Positions 34,796 to 43,757 of a DNA stretch of 64,000 nt are shown one piece after another. The stretch spans positions 6,723,001 through 6,787,000 of the forward strand of contig NZ_CP029617.1 in assembly GCF_003945545.1 (NCBI RefSeq), written 5' to 3'. Numbering within the stretch: position 1 is the first letter of the stretch; each line of letters opens with the position of its first letter. The notes beneath the pieces are model-generated. The model did no database searches. It worked only from the letters and a program-made list of their open reading frames with translations, and had not been told where the DNA came from. The DNA is from Streptomyces sp. WAC 01529 (GTDB taxonomy: Bacteria > Actinomycetota > Actinomycetes > Streptomycetales > Streptomycetaceae). A program made the position numbers and the translations under genes.

Positions 34796-35209
34796 TCACC
34801 GCCGGGCGGCTGGAGCGGTGCGGCTGGGGGCCTTGGGCGCGGGCCGGGTTCCGGCCGAGGGCGCGGCGGCCGGGTGGCGGTGGTTGCGGATGTCGGCGAC
34901 CGCTTCCTGGTAGGCCACGGGGTCGAAGAGATCGTCGGGGATGTTGACCACGTATCCGGCCAGCAGGAGAGAAGGCAAGGCACGGGTGGCGACCTTCTTC
35001 TTCTCCTGTTCGCTGAGGTGGCTGGGGACTTCGTGCCAGACGTAGACGGGGCCGGCCGTGACCTCGGTTTTGCGTTCCAGCCCGAGGGCGTCGAGCAGGG
35101 CCAGGAGCTGCTCGTGTGCACCAGTGGGGGTGTCGGCGTGGATCGTGTCGGTCAGGGGATTGCGGTAGATCTCGACGTCGCTGCCTTCGGCGTCGGCTCT
35201 GTTGCCCAC
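34796..35209 (-). CDS. Small hypothetical protein, paralogue of previous gene
   Basis: A 137-aa protein with VEIYRNPLTDTIHADTPTGA, HEQLLALLDALGL and YVWHEVPSHLSEQEKKKVAT, matching 34405-34770. The start is taken at the GTG at 35209 because GGAGG lies nine bases upstream; the frame itself stays open to 35245. The C-terminus is an Ala/Pro/Arg-rich tail. Confidence 0.6.
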   Translation of the reverse strand: MGNRADAEGSDVEIYRNPLTDTIHADTPTGAHEQLLALLDALGLERKTEVTAGPVYVWHEVPSHLSEQEKKKVATRALPSLLLAGYVVNIPDDLFDPVAYQEAVADIRNHRHPAAAPSAGTRPAPKAPSRTAPAARR

Positions 35210-35528
35210 GGGCGGGCTCCTCCGATCTTCTGGGGGGGCTATCACCGCCGGGGGCAGGCGACTTGGCCGGGGTGGTTGCCGGGGCGGTGGTCAGCGCGGG
35301 TGCACTAGTGCGCGCGCCCTGACGCTGCTGCTCGACGGGCATGATGTGCGGCTGGCGCTGGTAGGGGCCGCGGGGTCCGGCGGCGGAGATGAGGCTGCCG
35401 ACGGTCTGCAGGATTCCCTTGGCGCGTTCGTCACCGCCGACCGCGAGGACCAACTGGGTCTTCGAATCCCGCGGGATGGTCACGTCGAGGACGACGAACG
35501 GCGGCTCGTCGTCCGTCGACCTGTTCAC
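35210..35528 (-). CDS. Small hypothetical protein with unclear 3' end
   Basis: From the GTG at 35528 about 95 codons look coding (PPFVVLDVTIPRDSKTQLVL, then DERAKGILQTVGSLISAAG and a Pro/Ala/Thr-rich stretch). After the run of seven G at about 35234-35240 the frame stays open to 34767, but only as an out-of-phase shadow of the next gene. The true stop was probably lost by an indel in or near that run. I end the feature at the next gene. Confidence 0.45.
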
Positions 35529-36265
35529 CGAGTCCGCGCCGCAGGGGCCGCTGGGGTCGGGGCCGCGACCGGGGCGGTGTCCAGGGCGGGCTTGGCCTGC
35601 GGGAGTCGCACGCTGATGCCGATGCCGAGCTGGACGAGCTGAGCTGCTGCCCGCTGGATGGCCTGGGCCTGGGCTGCGGTGTCCTCGCCGGGCAGTACGA
35701 AGTGGTCATGGTCCTTGTCGTAGACGCAGCCGTTGTCGGTGAGGATCTCGGCGGCATCGGCCCGGTCGGGCTTGGTGACGTGGAAGTCCCGGCCGCTCAA
35801 CGTGATCACCACGAGTTCCGGGGGCAGCGCCGGGGCGAGGCGGGCGGCGTTGTCGCGGACTTGGGCGAGGGCCTTGTCGTAGCGGGGCAGGAGGGTGGTC
35901 GTGATGTCCGCGGCGGCCTGGGCCGGGTCGTCGGGGACGGTGATGCCGTCGGGCTCGCGCACGGTACGGAAGGCTTCCGCAGGGATGTCGGCCGGGGCGA
36001 TGGCGCCGACGAGGAACTCCTCGCCGCTGCGGGGGCGCGGGATGACGTACAGGCGGGTGCCGTCGTCGCGGGTGAGGACCGCGTCCTGGTCCAGGACGTG
36101 CTCGGCGATGGCGTGGGCGACCAGGTTCATGTCCCAGAGGTGTTCGGCGCGGGCGAACTGGTCGGGGTACTGCGCATGGGCGTGGTGCTCGCTGGTCCAG
36201 TTGCCGGGGAGCTCGTCGGCGAGGGCGATGGCGAAGGACGCGAGATCAGGGGTGGGGTCGTGCAT
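35525..36265 (-). CDS. Hypothetical protein of a module-specific family
   Basis: A 246-aa protein beginning MHDPTPDLASFAIALADELP, with a GAGGAA ribosome site before the ATG at 36265. LPGNW, TRLYVIPRPRSGEEFLVGAI and a later DITTTLLPRYDKALAQ correspond to segments in the larger proteins at 44964-45977 and 46732-47901 (LPGxW, ELLLVERPxxGxYxxGA, TxxLPxYxRAL). It is therefore a short relative of that family. Function unknown. Its stop overlaps the next start. Confidence 0.65.
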   Translation of the reverse strand: MHDPTPDLASFAIALADELPGNWTSEHHAHAQYPDQFARAEHLWDMNLVAHAIAEHVLDQDAVLTRDDGTRLYVIPRPRSGEEFLVGAIAPADIPAEAFRTVREPDGITVPDDPAQAAADITTTLLPRYDKALAQVRDNAARLAPALPPELVVITLSGRDFHVTKPDRADAAEILTDNGCVYDKDHDHFVLPGEDTAAQAQAIQRAAAQLVQLGIGISVRLPQAKPALDTAPVAAPTPAAPAARTR

Positions 36266-36284
36266 GGGTTCCTCGGGATGGGGG

Positions 36285-37907
36285 TCAGCGCCGTCGCCCG
36301 GCAGGGGCCGGGGCAGTGGGCGGCGGGCTGGAGGCGGTGTTGGGCAGGGGCGGGGGTGGGCAGCCGCAGACGGCGGAGGCTTCGCGTTCGTTCGGGCCGA
36401 CTTCGGCGCTGCATACGCTGCGCTGTGGGTGAGGCTTGTGCCGGTCGGCGAGGTCGGCGCGGATGGCGGCCAGGTCGGCTCGGATGACGTCCAGGTGGCC
36501 TTCGGAGAGGTGGCGCAGCCGCCCGGCGGTAGCGATGTCAGTTGGTCCGCCAAGGCTCAGGTGGAACTCGATGGTTGCCGCGAGGACATCGTCGAGGGCG
36601 GCCAGGACGCCGTCGTGGGCGGCGGTGAGTTCGGTCAGGGCATCCGCGCCCTCCTCGGTGGTGGTCGCCTGGCGGATGCGTTCGCCCTGGTGAGCGACGG
36701 AAGCACCGAGGGGGAGGTAGTGGGCCTCGCGCCGTTCGGTCTCGAACGCCGCGTCGCAGGCGACGTGGTACCGGACGGTGCGCAGGCGTGCCACGGCCCG
36801 GGTGGCGAGACGTTTCTCCTCGGCTTTGTCGAGGCCGGTGGGCAGCCGGTGGTAGTGCTCGTGTACGCGGACGACGGGGATGAAGCCGGTGCGCTGAAGG
36901 ATGCTGTGCGCTTCCGGGTCGCCGCCGCGGGCGAGGACTTCGCCCGAGTGCACGTCGCGTTGCAGGGTCAGGTAACGGTCGGCAATGGCCAAGGGCACTG
37001 CTTTCTCGGAGTGTTCACCGGGAACGGCGCGCGGGCGCGGGGTGCGGTGCGGCAGGCACGCGGGGGCATGGGTGGCGTGCTCGTTGGCTGCGGGCAGATC
37101 CGCGGCGGCTGCCTTCAGGTCCTGCTGGATGCCGTACAGGCGCCGGGCGATCCACTCCAGCCGGTGCCCCGCTGCGGGACCGTAGGAGTGGGGCAGCTCT
37201 TCCAGCCGGTGGGCGGCCTGCTCGACCAGGCCACGCACCGAGGCGATCGGCCCGTGGGTCTCGTCGGCGAGCTGGCACATCAGCGTGGCGAGCTGTGCGG
37301 CCACCGCGGGCGGGGACTGTTCTGTCACCGGCCGTGGCAGCACCGGGCGTTGGGCCGGTGGACGCACGGTCAGTGGGCGCCCGCCTTGGGGCTGGGCGGG
37401 CGCCAGGCCCAGATCGGCCTCGATGCGCCGGCACTCCTCCACGAGCGCCCGGACGAGGGGATAGGGCTGCCGGGCCCGGGCGCCGTCGTCGCGGATAAGG
37501 TTGGCGATCACATCGAGGCGGCCGGGGCGGGCCTGCAGCGCCACCCAGCGGCATGTGTGTTCATCTGCGAGGCCGGTGGCGCGGGTCAGCCGCTGGGCGA
37601 TCTCCGCCCACTCCGGCCGACGCAGGTCCCGGTCGGCGGGGTGCAGGCGGACCGCCAGGTGGAAGATCTCGGGAGCGTTGGCGTTCGGCCCGGCAGCGTA
37701 GGGGTGGAGGGACTGCGGCGTGCGGAGGTACTCCTCCCAGTCGGCGAACATCCACTCCTTGGGGCCGCCCTCGGCGACGCTGCAGTCCACAGGCGCGCTG
37801 GCCACCACGAGATCACCCAGAACGTCCTGTTCGGCGACCGGACGGTCCAGCGCGGCGGAGAGCGAGATGGAAGGGAAGGACTCCGCCTCGTGGATGTACG
37901 GAATCAT
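36285..37907 (-). CDS. Relaxase-like protein lacking the histidine motif
   Basis: A 540-aa protein with the layout of actinomycete mobilisation relaxases: an MIPYIH start, IFHLAVRLHPADRDLRRPEW, AEIAQRLTRATGL, CRWVALQARPGR followed by LDVIANLIRDDGARAR, and ECRRIEADLGL. In functional homologues the segment after RWVA contains an H-I-H metal-binding motif. Here residues 129-133 read G-R-L-D-V, with no histidine. The C-terminal half is helical with a Pro-rich tail. It may bind oriT without nicking, or partner another relaxase. Its ATG at 37907 overlaps the upstream stop. An alternative is that only the fold is shared. Confidence 0.62.
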   Translation of the reverse strand: MIPYIHEAESFPSISLSAALDRPVAEQDVLGDLVVASAPVDCSVAEGGPKEWMFADWEEYLRTPQSLHPYAAGPNANAPEIFHLAVRLHPADRDLRRPEWAEIAQRLTRATGLADEHTCRWVALQARPGRLDVIANLIRDDGARARQPYPLVRALVEECRRIEADLGLAPAQPQGGRPLTVRPPAQRPVLPRPVTEQSPPAVAAQLATLMCQLADETHGPIASVRGLVEQAAHRLEELPHSYGPAAGHRLEWIARRLYGIQQDLKAAAADLPAANEHATHAPACLPHRTPRPRAVPGEHSEKAVPLAIADRYLTLQRDVHSGEVLARGGDPEAHSILQRTGFIPVVRVHEHYHRLPTGLDKAEEKRLATRAVARLRTVRYHVACDAAFETERREAHYLPLGASVAHQGERIRQATTTEEGADALTELTAAHDGVLAALDDVLAATIEFHLSLGGPTDIATAGRLRHLSEGHLDVIRADLAAIRADLADRHKPHPQRSVCSAEVGPNEREASAVCGCPPPPLPNTASSPPPTAPAPAGRRR

Positions 37908-38323
37908 CGGCCGCCCCGGGCGTCCGCGATGTGCACGAGCTGGTTCAGCGAGGTGGTGGAGTACCAACCGCAGTCGATCACGGTGCCCGCGTCGGCGAAC
38001 TTGGGGATCAGGTGGTCCTCCAGGGCCCGCAGGTAGACGAGGCAGTCGGCGCAGCGCCGGGAGAGGTGGACCAGGTAGCGGGGGTGGGCGGTGACGAACG
38101 TCTGCTGCCCGCCGTTGGGGTCGCGCAGCCGCCAGCCGTCCTCGTCGGTGGGCGTGTGCCAGGACGGAGTCACCACCGTCATGGCATCCCCCCACAACTC
38201 CCCGCCGGCCACGCCCTTGAGGACGACGACTTGGTCGCCGGGCCGGAAGTGGTCATGGGTCATGTCCCTCTTGGGCGTGAGGATGTCGTCGGGAACGTAC
38301 GGCGGGCGCGCGGCTTGGGGCAC
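37904..38323 (-). CDS. Hypothetical protein with conserved MPQ...PPY leader
   Basis: A 139-aa protein. The start is taken at the GTG at 38323 because GGAAGG lies nine bases upstream and because the first codons (VPQAARPPYVPDDILTP) match two other leader copies in the window (59355 and 56578). An internal ATG at 38263 is possible. The body, HFRPGDQVVVLKGVAGGELW then RYLVHLSRRCADCLVYLRAL, may be a small beta barrel followed by a helical part with CxxC. It is coupled to the relaxase-like gene. Confidence 0.65.
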   Translation of the reverse strand: MPQAARPPYVPDDILTPKRDMTHDHFRPGDQVVVLKGVAGGELWGDAMTVVTPSWHTPTDEDGWRLRDPNGGQQTFVTAHPRYLVHLSRRCADCLVYLRALEDHLIPKFADAGTVIDCGWYSTTSLNQLVHIADARGGR

Positions 38324-38406
38324 AAGGGGGTCCTTCCACGAACGGCACGGGCGGCGGTGGAAAGACAATGGTCCGGAGGATCCCCGGTTTCGCTAACCGG
38401 GGATCG
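38324..38406 (-). promoter_or_regulatory. Conserved 5' leader with hairpin copy 2
   Basis: Upstream of the gene at 38323 lies a block of about 80 bp that is repeated, with changes, at 56579-56657 and 59356-59438. It comprises a ribosome site in GGAAGGAC, a stretch like TCCACCGCC...CATTG, and the hairpin at 38378-38405 (GGATCCCCGGTT, loop TCGCT, AACCGGGGATC). Conservation of both hairpin and spacing suggests a structured 5' UTR or an operator. Confidence 0.6.
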
Positions 38407-38442
38407 TCGGGTATACGGCATCCCCGCGCCCGCCGCGCACAA

Positions 38443-38940
38443 CTAGCGGAAGGGGTTCTCCGTGCCGCGATCGGCCTCCGTGGCGGCGTCGAGAAGCTCA
38501 GGAAGGTCAGTGCCTTCGGCCTCTCGCTGGTCGATCCACCACCCGGCGCGGGTGATCGTGCGGATCTTCTCTTCGAGTGCGGACCAGTCCGCCTCGTCCC
38601 AGGTGCCTTCGGTGACCAGCGCGGTGTAGGCGGCGGTCACCAGCTGGTGGCGGGAGCGTTCGCCCCAGTCCAGGGCCTTCTCGGGGCCTTCGAGCGGTGG
38701 CATCTCGAACTGGGCGGCCCAGTCGGCGGCGGCCTGCTGTTCGGCGGCGCGCTTGGCGGCGAGCCACTCCTGCTTGCTGGCGCTGTCGTTGTCGCGGGCG
38801 GCCTTCCAGCAGTCGGTGCAGTCCTTGGAGGCGAGCCAGCGGGCGAAGGACGCGCGCTTGTCGGCGGGCCGGTCGGACAGGTTGTGCGTCACGGTGTGTC
38901 CACAGGTGTGGACAACTTCGAAGGATGTGCGGACTGCCAC
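38443..38940 (-). CDS. Hypothetical protein with CGH and CxxC motifs
   Basis: A 165-aa protein. An N-terminal HTCGHTVTHNL and a later CTDCWKAAR could form a zinc site. The rest is charged helix (KQEWLAAKRAAEQQAAADWA). It precedes the leader/hairpin block and follows the MoxR/VWA pair in the same direction. No family recognised. Confidence 0.62.
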   Translation of the reverse strand: MAVRTSFEVVHTCGHTVTHNLSDRPADKRASFARWLASKDCTDCWKAARDNDSASKQEWLAAKRAAEQQAAADWAAQFEMPPLEGPEKALDWGERSRHQLVTAAYTALVTEGTWDEADWSALEEKIRTITRAGWWIDQREAEGTDLPELLDAATEADRGTENPFR

Positions 38941-38974
38941 GTGGTTGTTCCTGCTTTCTGTCTTCTGTGTTGTC

Positions 38975-40765
38975 TCAGCGGGTCCTGCGGATGGCGTCTG
39001 TGGCCGCCGTGGCGATGGCGGCGGGAGCGCTGGAGGGCCGGGGCAGGTGCAGCAAGGTGGTCCCCGGCAAGTGCTGGGACCGAGCGGTGAGGGTGAGCTG
39101 GAGTACGGCGCAGCCGGCGGTGGTGAGCTGCTTGACGCGGGTGACGGCGTCAGCGGTCTCGTCGGCGGTGTAGATGGCGTCGGTGACGATCACGAGGAGA
39201 CGGCCGGCGCCGGGGCGGCTGAGTTCGAGGCCGTGGTCGAGCGCATCCAGGGCGTTGGCGAGGTTGTGACTGCTGCCGTTGGCGCCGAACGTTGTCACGC
39301 GCTCCGGCGCCCGGTGGCTGGGTCGGGTCAGTGCGGTCAGATGCGTGTCGTAGGCGATGGTGGCGGTGAGGGAGTCGGGGTCGGTCAGGGCCGCTGCGCG
39401 TGCCACGATCCAGGCAGCGGACGCGACGGGCGCGCAGGCGGCACGCATGGAGCCGGAGACGTCGACGGCGATTCCCACACGCAGCGGTGGGGTGGGCGAG
39501 TTTCGGCGCCGGGTGTGGGTGAACGGTTCTGCGGTGGGCACCGACCCGGCCGCGCGCTGAGCGTCGCGGGCGAGGGCCGCGCGCATGTTGAGGCGGCCGG
39601 GCGGGGTGGGGCTGGTGGTCCGCTCCTCGGTCCGCTCGCGGTAGGCGGCGGCACGCAGGGCGCGGCTCAGGCGGGCGGCGGCACTCTGCTCGGCGGCGGT
39701 GGGCCTGCGGGTGCCGGTGACCGGGTTGCTACGGGGCGCCGATGTGCCGTCGGGGGTGACGGTGGTGCCACGGGTGTTGAAGACCGACTTGGCGGTGGCG
39801 GCGGCTTTGCGTCGCTGGCCGGCTCGCTGGGCGCGGTCCTGAGCCTGTGCCTTGGACTGCGCGGCCAGGGCGTTGGCCGCTGCGGCCTGTGCCGCGAGGT
39901 CGGCGGCGTCGGTGGCTGCGGTGCTGTCCATGACGACCCCCACGGCGCCGGACAGCAGATCCGCGAGGTCCTTCGGCACAGGCAGGGCAGGGGCCGCGGC
40001 GTCCAGAGCGTCGCACCACTCTTGACCGCGCGCGAGCATGGTCGTGGCGTCGTGGTCGGCACACTGGTGGGCCGCGGTCCAGATACGGGTCAGTGTGGCC
40101 AGCAGGTCTGTGCCCAGCACCTTTTCGCACAGATCGGCGACGGCCCGGGTCTCGCCGGCGTCCAGGATGCCGACGTCACGGCGGCCGAGGATCAGGGCCG
40201 CCACGGAGGCGGCCTGCTCGATGCCCTGGACGGTGGGGTGGGCGATGTCGGGCATGACCAGGGTTCGGGCACTGGTGCGCAGGTATGTGCGGTCCGTGGG
40301 CCGCGCGATCAGGTGTGCGCCTTCGACACGGCTCTCCTCCAGCAGGAGCGCGGCCTCGACGACACGGGGGTTCGCTCGGGCAGGCGCCGTCCAGACGGAG
40401 TGGGCCGCGTGCGCGGCCTCGTGGACGAACACGCCCCAGGCGGCGGGATACCGCTCCTCGTCGCCCACGATCCGAGGATGGATCTCGTGGGGCTTAAGCG
40501 GGGCGAACAGGCCCGCGTCGAATTCGACCTCGCCCAGGGTTGGGAAGAACGCGGCCGGTGCGCCGCTGCGCGTGCCGGGGCGGCAGGTGACGAGGAGGTC
40601 CTGGCGGCCGGAGAGGGCGACGAGCCGGTCGCCGAGTTCGGCTCCCACGCGCAGCCACGCGCTGGGGGAGGAGCGGGGTTGCGCGGGCGGGGCGCCGTCG
40701 TCGTCCCATCGCGCGAGGTCGGCGTCATCGTCCGGCGTGGACTGGACGTGGTGGTGGGCGCTCAT
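38975..40765 (-). CDS. VWA-domain protein with zincin HExxH motif
   Basis: A 596-aa protein. Residues about 75-260 contain VFVHEAAHAAH (HEAAH at 115-119) and a downstream LLLEESRVEG that could supply the third zinc ligand, as in zinc metallopeptidases. A basic low-complexity linker (about 290-420) is followed by a von Willebrand A domain with the MIDAS motif DVSGSM at 435-440, a conserved Thr (LTATIAYDTHL) and an IVTDAIY strand. Its start overlaps the stop of the MoxR gene. MoxR plus VWA pairs act as chaperone-like remodelling machines. A protease-like part makes this pair unusual. No host target is known. Confidence 0.82.
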   Translation of the reverse strand: MSAHHHVQSTPDDDADLARWDDDGAPPAQPRSSPSAWLRVGAELGDRLVALSGRQDLLVTCRPGTRSGAPAAFFPTLGEVEFDAGLFAPLKPHEIHPRIVGDEERYPAAWGVFVHEAAHAAHSVWTAPARANPRVVEAALLLEESRVEGAHLIARPTDRTYLRTSARTLVMPDIAHPTVQGIEQAASVAALILGRRDVGILDAGETRAVADLCEKVLGTDLLATLTRIWTAAHQCADHDATTMLARGQEWCDALDAAAPALPVPKDLADLLSGAVGVVMDSTAATDAADLAAQAAAANALAAQSKAQAQDRAQRAGQRRKAAATAKSVFNTRGTTVTPDGTSAPRSNPVTGTRRPTAAEQSAAARLSRALRAAAYRERTEERTTSPTPPGRLNMRAALARDAQRAAGSVPTAEPFTHTRRRNSPTPPLRVGIAVDVSGSMRAACAPVASAAWIVARAAALTDPDSLTATIAYDTHLTALTRPSHRAPERVTTFGANGSSHNLANALDALDHGLELSRPGAGRLLVIVTDAIYTADETADAVTRVKQLTTAGCAVLQLTLTARSQHLPGTTLLHLPRPSSAPAAIATAATDAIRRTR

Positions 40766-41967
40766 CGCGGGCGGCCCCGGTGTGCGGAGCCGGTGCTGCC
40801 CGGGGGCTGCCGGGCAGCTGAGGCGGGGAGCTGCTTGCCGAGGGTGAGGGGCGCGATCTTCTTGACGCCGGCAGCCTTGATGACGGCGGCGGCGACGATG
40901 TCGCGATCCTCCGCAGGAGCGATGCCGACGAGGTTCGCGAGGGCGGCTTTGGTGCCGAGGACGGCCTCGGTCTTCTGGTAGCTGAGCAGCTCTCGCAGCT
41001 GGGGGGCCCAGCCCAGCTCGCCGAGTTCGACCTGGTGGGCGAGGTGTCGGGCGACCCGGACAACCCGTGCATCGATCCTCAAGGCCAGGGCGAGGTCGTA
41101 GTCCGTGCCGATCTGGATCTGCACGCTGAACCGGCTCGCGAGCGCCTCCGTCAAAACCGCCCCGTGGACGCCGGGATTGTGGCCCGCCACCACGTAGAAG
41201 CCTGGCTCGGCTTTGATGGTCTCGCCCTTGTGGGCCTTGACCTGGATCTGTCGGCGCCCGTCCATCGCGGGATACAGCGCTGCCAGGACCTTCGGTGAGA
41301 TCAAGGTGGCATCGTCGATCAGCAGGGCGCGGCCCTCGGCCATCGCGGTGACCAGCGGCCCGTACTGGAAGACGTAGCCTCCCGCGTCGTCCTGTGTGTA
41401 CTCGCCGATCAGGTCGCCGACCGTGGTGTCGCCGTCGCCGGCGACGGTGAGCAGGTCCGGGAACGCCGCCTCCACCAGACTCGTCTTGCCGGTGCCCGGA
41501 GGGCCGTAGAGCAGCACCGGCACGTCGGCGTCGCGCAAGCGATTCAGCGCCTCGACGTCGGGCAGATCGGCCAGCTCCCGGGGGTGGTAGAGCTGTCCCC
41601 CCGCGCGGCGGATGGGGCCGGTCTGCCGGGGCGTGGCTGCTGCGGTGATGGTCGTGCGGGCCGTGGCCGCCTGGGCGCGGGGAGAGTGGGTGCCCGGTGG
41701 GCTGATCACGGCGGTCTGCGCGGCTGCGGCGGTTTTCGCGTTCGCGCGGAACTCCGGTTGTCCGGTTCCGCTTTGGTCGGCCTCGCCGCGTCGCACCAGG
41801 GTGAGGGCGGCGTTGCGGACGGCGCCGTGGGAGTGGCCCAGCTGCCTGGCCATGTCCCCGATGGTGAACGTGTCCGTCGGCCGGTCGGCCAGCAGTCGGG
41901 CCACCTTGGCCCGTAGTTCGCCGCCCTTGGTGCGCGCTGGACTGGTGCGCGTTCCGGGTGTGGTCAA
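40762..41967 (-). CDS. MoxR-type AAA+ ATPase with N-terminal winged helix
   Basis: A 401-aa ATPase. Residues about 15-75 look like a winged helix (TFTIGDMARQLGHSHGAVRN). After a linker the AAA+ core has Walker A YGPPGTGKTS at 154-163, Walker B RALLIDDA at 213-220, sensor-1-like YVVAGHNPGVHG and the following ASRFSVQIQI. This is the MoxR/CbbQ/NorQ group. It is coupled to the VWA-zincin gene downstream (ATGA) and starts at a TTG that overlaps the upstream stop (TTGA). The DNA-binding N-terminus is atypical for MoxR and hints at autoregulation or DNA-linked action. Confidence 0.85.
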   Translation of the reverse strand: MTTPGTRTSPARTKGGELRAKVARLLADRPTDTFTIGDMARQLGHSHGAVRNAALTLVRRGEADQSGTGQPEFRANAKTAAAAQTAVISPPGTHSPRAQAATARTTITAAATPRQTGPIRRAGGQLYHPRELADLPDVEALNRLRDADVPVLLYGPPGTGKTSLVEAAFPDLLTVAGDGDTTVGDLIGEYTQDDAGGYVFQYGPLVTAMAEGRALLIDDATLISPKVLAALYPAMDGRRQIQVKAHKGETIKAEPGFYVVAGHNPGVHGAVLTEALASRFSVQIQIGTDYDLALALRIDARVVRVARHLAHQVELGELGWAPQLRELLSYQKTEAVLGTKAALANLVGIAPAEDRDIVAAAVIKAAGVKKIAPLTLGKQLPASAARQPPGSTGSAHRGRPR

Positions 41968-42352
41968 ACGAGGATCCTTCTACAGGTGCGGGTGCGGGTG
42001 CGGGCGGGGTTGGCGATGCGCTGGAAAGGCTGGCCGCTCTCGGAGCGGATCGCGGACTGTGCCGACGTCGGCGACCGGGCCAACCGGGGCGGATTGTCGC
42101 CGCTCATCGGCCGGCCGAGGGATCGGTACGGGTACACGGGATGGCCGGCGACGAGCAGCTCGCTGGCTGCCGAGCGGGTCCGTGCGTCCGCTCCGTACCT
42201 GGTTCCGTCGCACGGCAGACGCATCCTGGCGCCTCTTCGAAGCCGGACTGGAGCAGGATCCGCCGGGCGGCGGCGTTGTAGCCGGTGGTGGTGATCTCGC
42301 CGGTGATGGCGTGCCGGATCGTCATGAACGGCTCTGCTGGCGTTTCGGGCAA
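41964..42352 (-). pseudogene. Small hypothetical gene with a frameshift
   Basis: The ATG at 42352 begins a coding-like frame (MTIRHAITGEITTTGYNAAA then RRILLQSGFEEAPG). After about 42225 the sense continues in another frame (RLPCDGTRYGADARTRSAAS, ELLVAGHPVYPYRSLG), which ends at 41964 in a TTGA overlap with the MoxR gene. That overlap argues that the second frame carries the real 3' end. Length about 128 aa if repaired. Product unknown. Confidence 0.5.
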
Positions 42353-42487
42353 GGCGGGTCTCCTATCGGTGGTGGCGGGGAAGCGGGCCTCACCGCCCCG
42401 CAGCTACTGGACTCCCTTTTCCGCACGTTCCGATAGCCGGATGTACGACCAACCGCTAGGGGTGAATTCCCTTGGCGTTGGGGGTGT

Positions 42488-43717
42488 TCAGCGCGAGGCG
42501 TGAGTCGGCGTGTGGCGGTGCCGGCCCCGACGCTGGGGGACAGCGAGGTGCCGGTTTGTGGCGAGCAGGACGATGAGGGTGAGCGCGGCGCCGGCTGCGG
42601 GGAGAGCCGCACCGATCGGCGGGTGCTCGGAGAGCGTGCCGGACAGAGCGGTCCCGGCGGCCTGGCCGGCGCCGACCGCGGCGATCAGCCAGGCGTGCGC
42701 CTCGGTCGTGGTGCCGGCCGGAGCGAGGGCGTCCACGGTCAGGAACGCGGAGGTGATCACGGCGGTGAGCAGCAGACCCGGCACAGCCGTCAGCGCGACC
42801 GCGGAGAGGGGGCCGGTGACCGTCATCAGTGGAAGCCACGCGGCTGCGAACAGCGCTGCTGCGCAGCGCAGTTGCCCGGAGAGGGTGCCTGGCCAGGTGC
42901 GCTTTCCGTAGAGGAAGCCGCCGATGAGGCTGCCGGTGGACAGTGCGGCCGGGATGAGCCCGGACAACAGATCCATCCCGAGATCCTCGGCAAGGGCGAC
43001 GGCCCAGACGTTCATCGCGCCCAGGGCGAAGCCGACGCCGCTCACTGCCACGAGCAGCCAGCGCAGCCCCGCGTGTGCGAGGGGCCCGAGTGCGCCGGTG
43101 CGCTGGGTCGCTCGGGCCGGGCGCCAGCGGCGCGACGGCTCAGCACTCAGTACCACCGCGGCGCCCACCAGCCCGAGCGAGGCGCTCACCACCATCGCGG
43201 CGTGTGGCCCGGTCGTCGTGGACAGCAGGGCCACCAGCGGGGGGCCGGTGACGTAGATCAGCCCCTGGGCGCCGGTGTCGAGCGCGAGCGCCGCCCGGCG
43301 CCGCGCCTCGTCGGGCAGGACCACGGGCCACAGGGCCCGCAATCCCGCTTCCAGCGGCGGGGTGCTCAGACCGGCGAGCGCGACGAGAGAGGCGGCCAGG
43401 CCCGGCCGGGCGGGAATTTCGACCACGGCCAGGGCCAGCAGGCAGACCGTGGTGAGCAGGACCGCCGCGGCGGTGACCAGGCTCTGGCCGCGCCGGTCGA
43501 CCATCCGGCCCAGGACCGGCTGCCCGATGGCGGAGGCCAGTCCGTACAGCGCGCACAGCAGTCCGCCCATCCTGAGTGATCCGCCCTGGTCGGCGACGAG
43601 CAGGAGAATCGCGACGGGCGCCATGCCATTGGGCAGGCGTCCGATCAGGGTCCCGAACAGCAGGCGGGCGACGTGGCGTTGCGCAAGCAGCGGGCCGGAG
43701 CCGGTGGTGGAGGTCAA
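42488..43717 (-). CDS. MFS transporter (12-helix)
   Basis: A 409-aa membrane protein with about 12 hydrophobic helices, a GRMVDRRGQSLV motif-A loop between helices 2 and 3, and Gly/Ala-rich helices throughout. It resembles the small drug- or metabolite-efflux MFS proteins often carried as cargo on Streptomyces elements. Substrate unknown. It is not coupled to its neighbours and has 135 bp and 40 bp gaps on either side, so it may be a later insertion in the module. Confidence 0.85.
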   Translation of the reverse strand: MTSTTGSGPLLAQRHVARLLFGTLIGRLPNGMAPVAILLLVADQGGSLRMGGLLCALYGLASAIGQPVLGRMVDRRGQSLVTAAAVLLTTVCLLALAVVEIPARPGLAASLVALAGLSTPPLEAGLRALWPVVLPDEARRRAALALDTGAQGLIYVTGPPLVALLSTTTGPHAAMVVSASLGLVGAAVVLSAEPSRRWRPARATQRTGALGPLAHAGLRWLLVAVSGVGFALGAMNVWAVALAEDLGMDLLSGLIPAALSTGSLIGGFLYGKRTWPGTLSGQLRCAAALFAAAWLPLMTVTGPLSAVALTAVPGLLLTAVITSAFLTVDALAPAGTTTEAHAWLIAAVGAGQAAGTALSGTLSEHPPIGAALPAAGAALTLIVLLATNRHLAVPQRRGRHRHTPTHASR

Positions 43718-43757
43718 CGGGCGCTTCTGGGGTGAGACACCCCGGGGGCAGGGGGTG

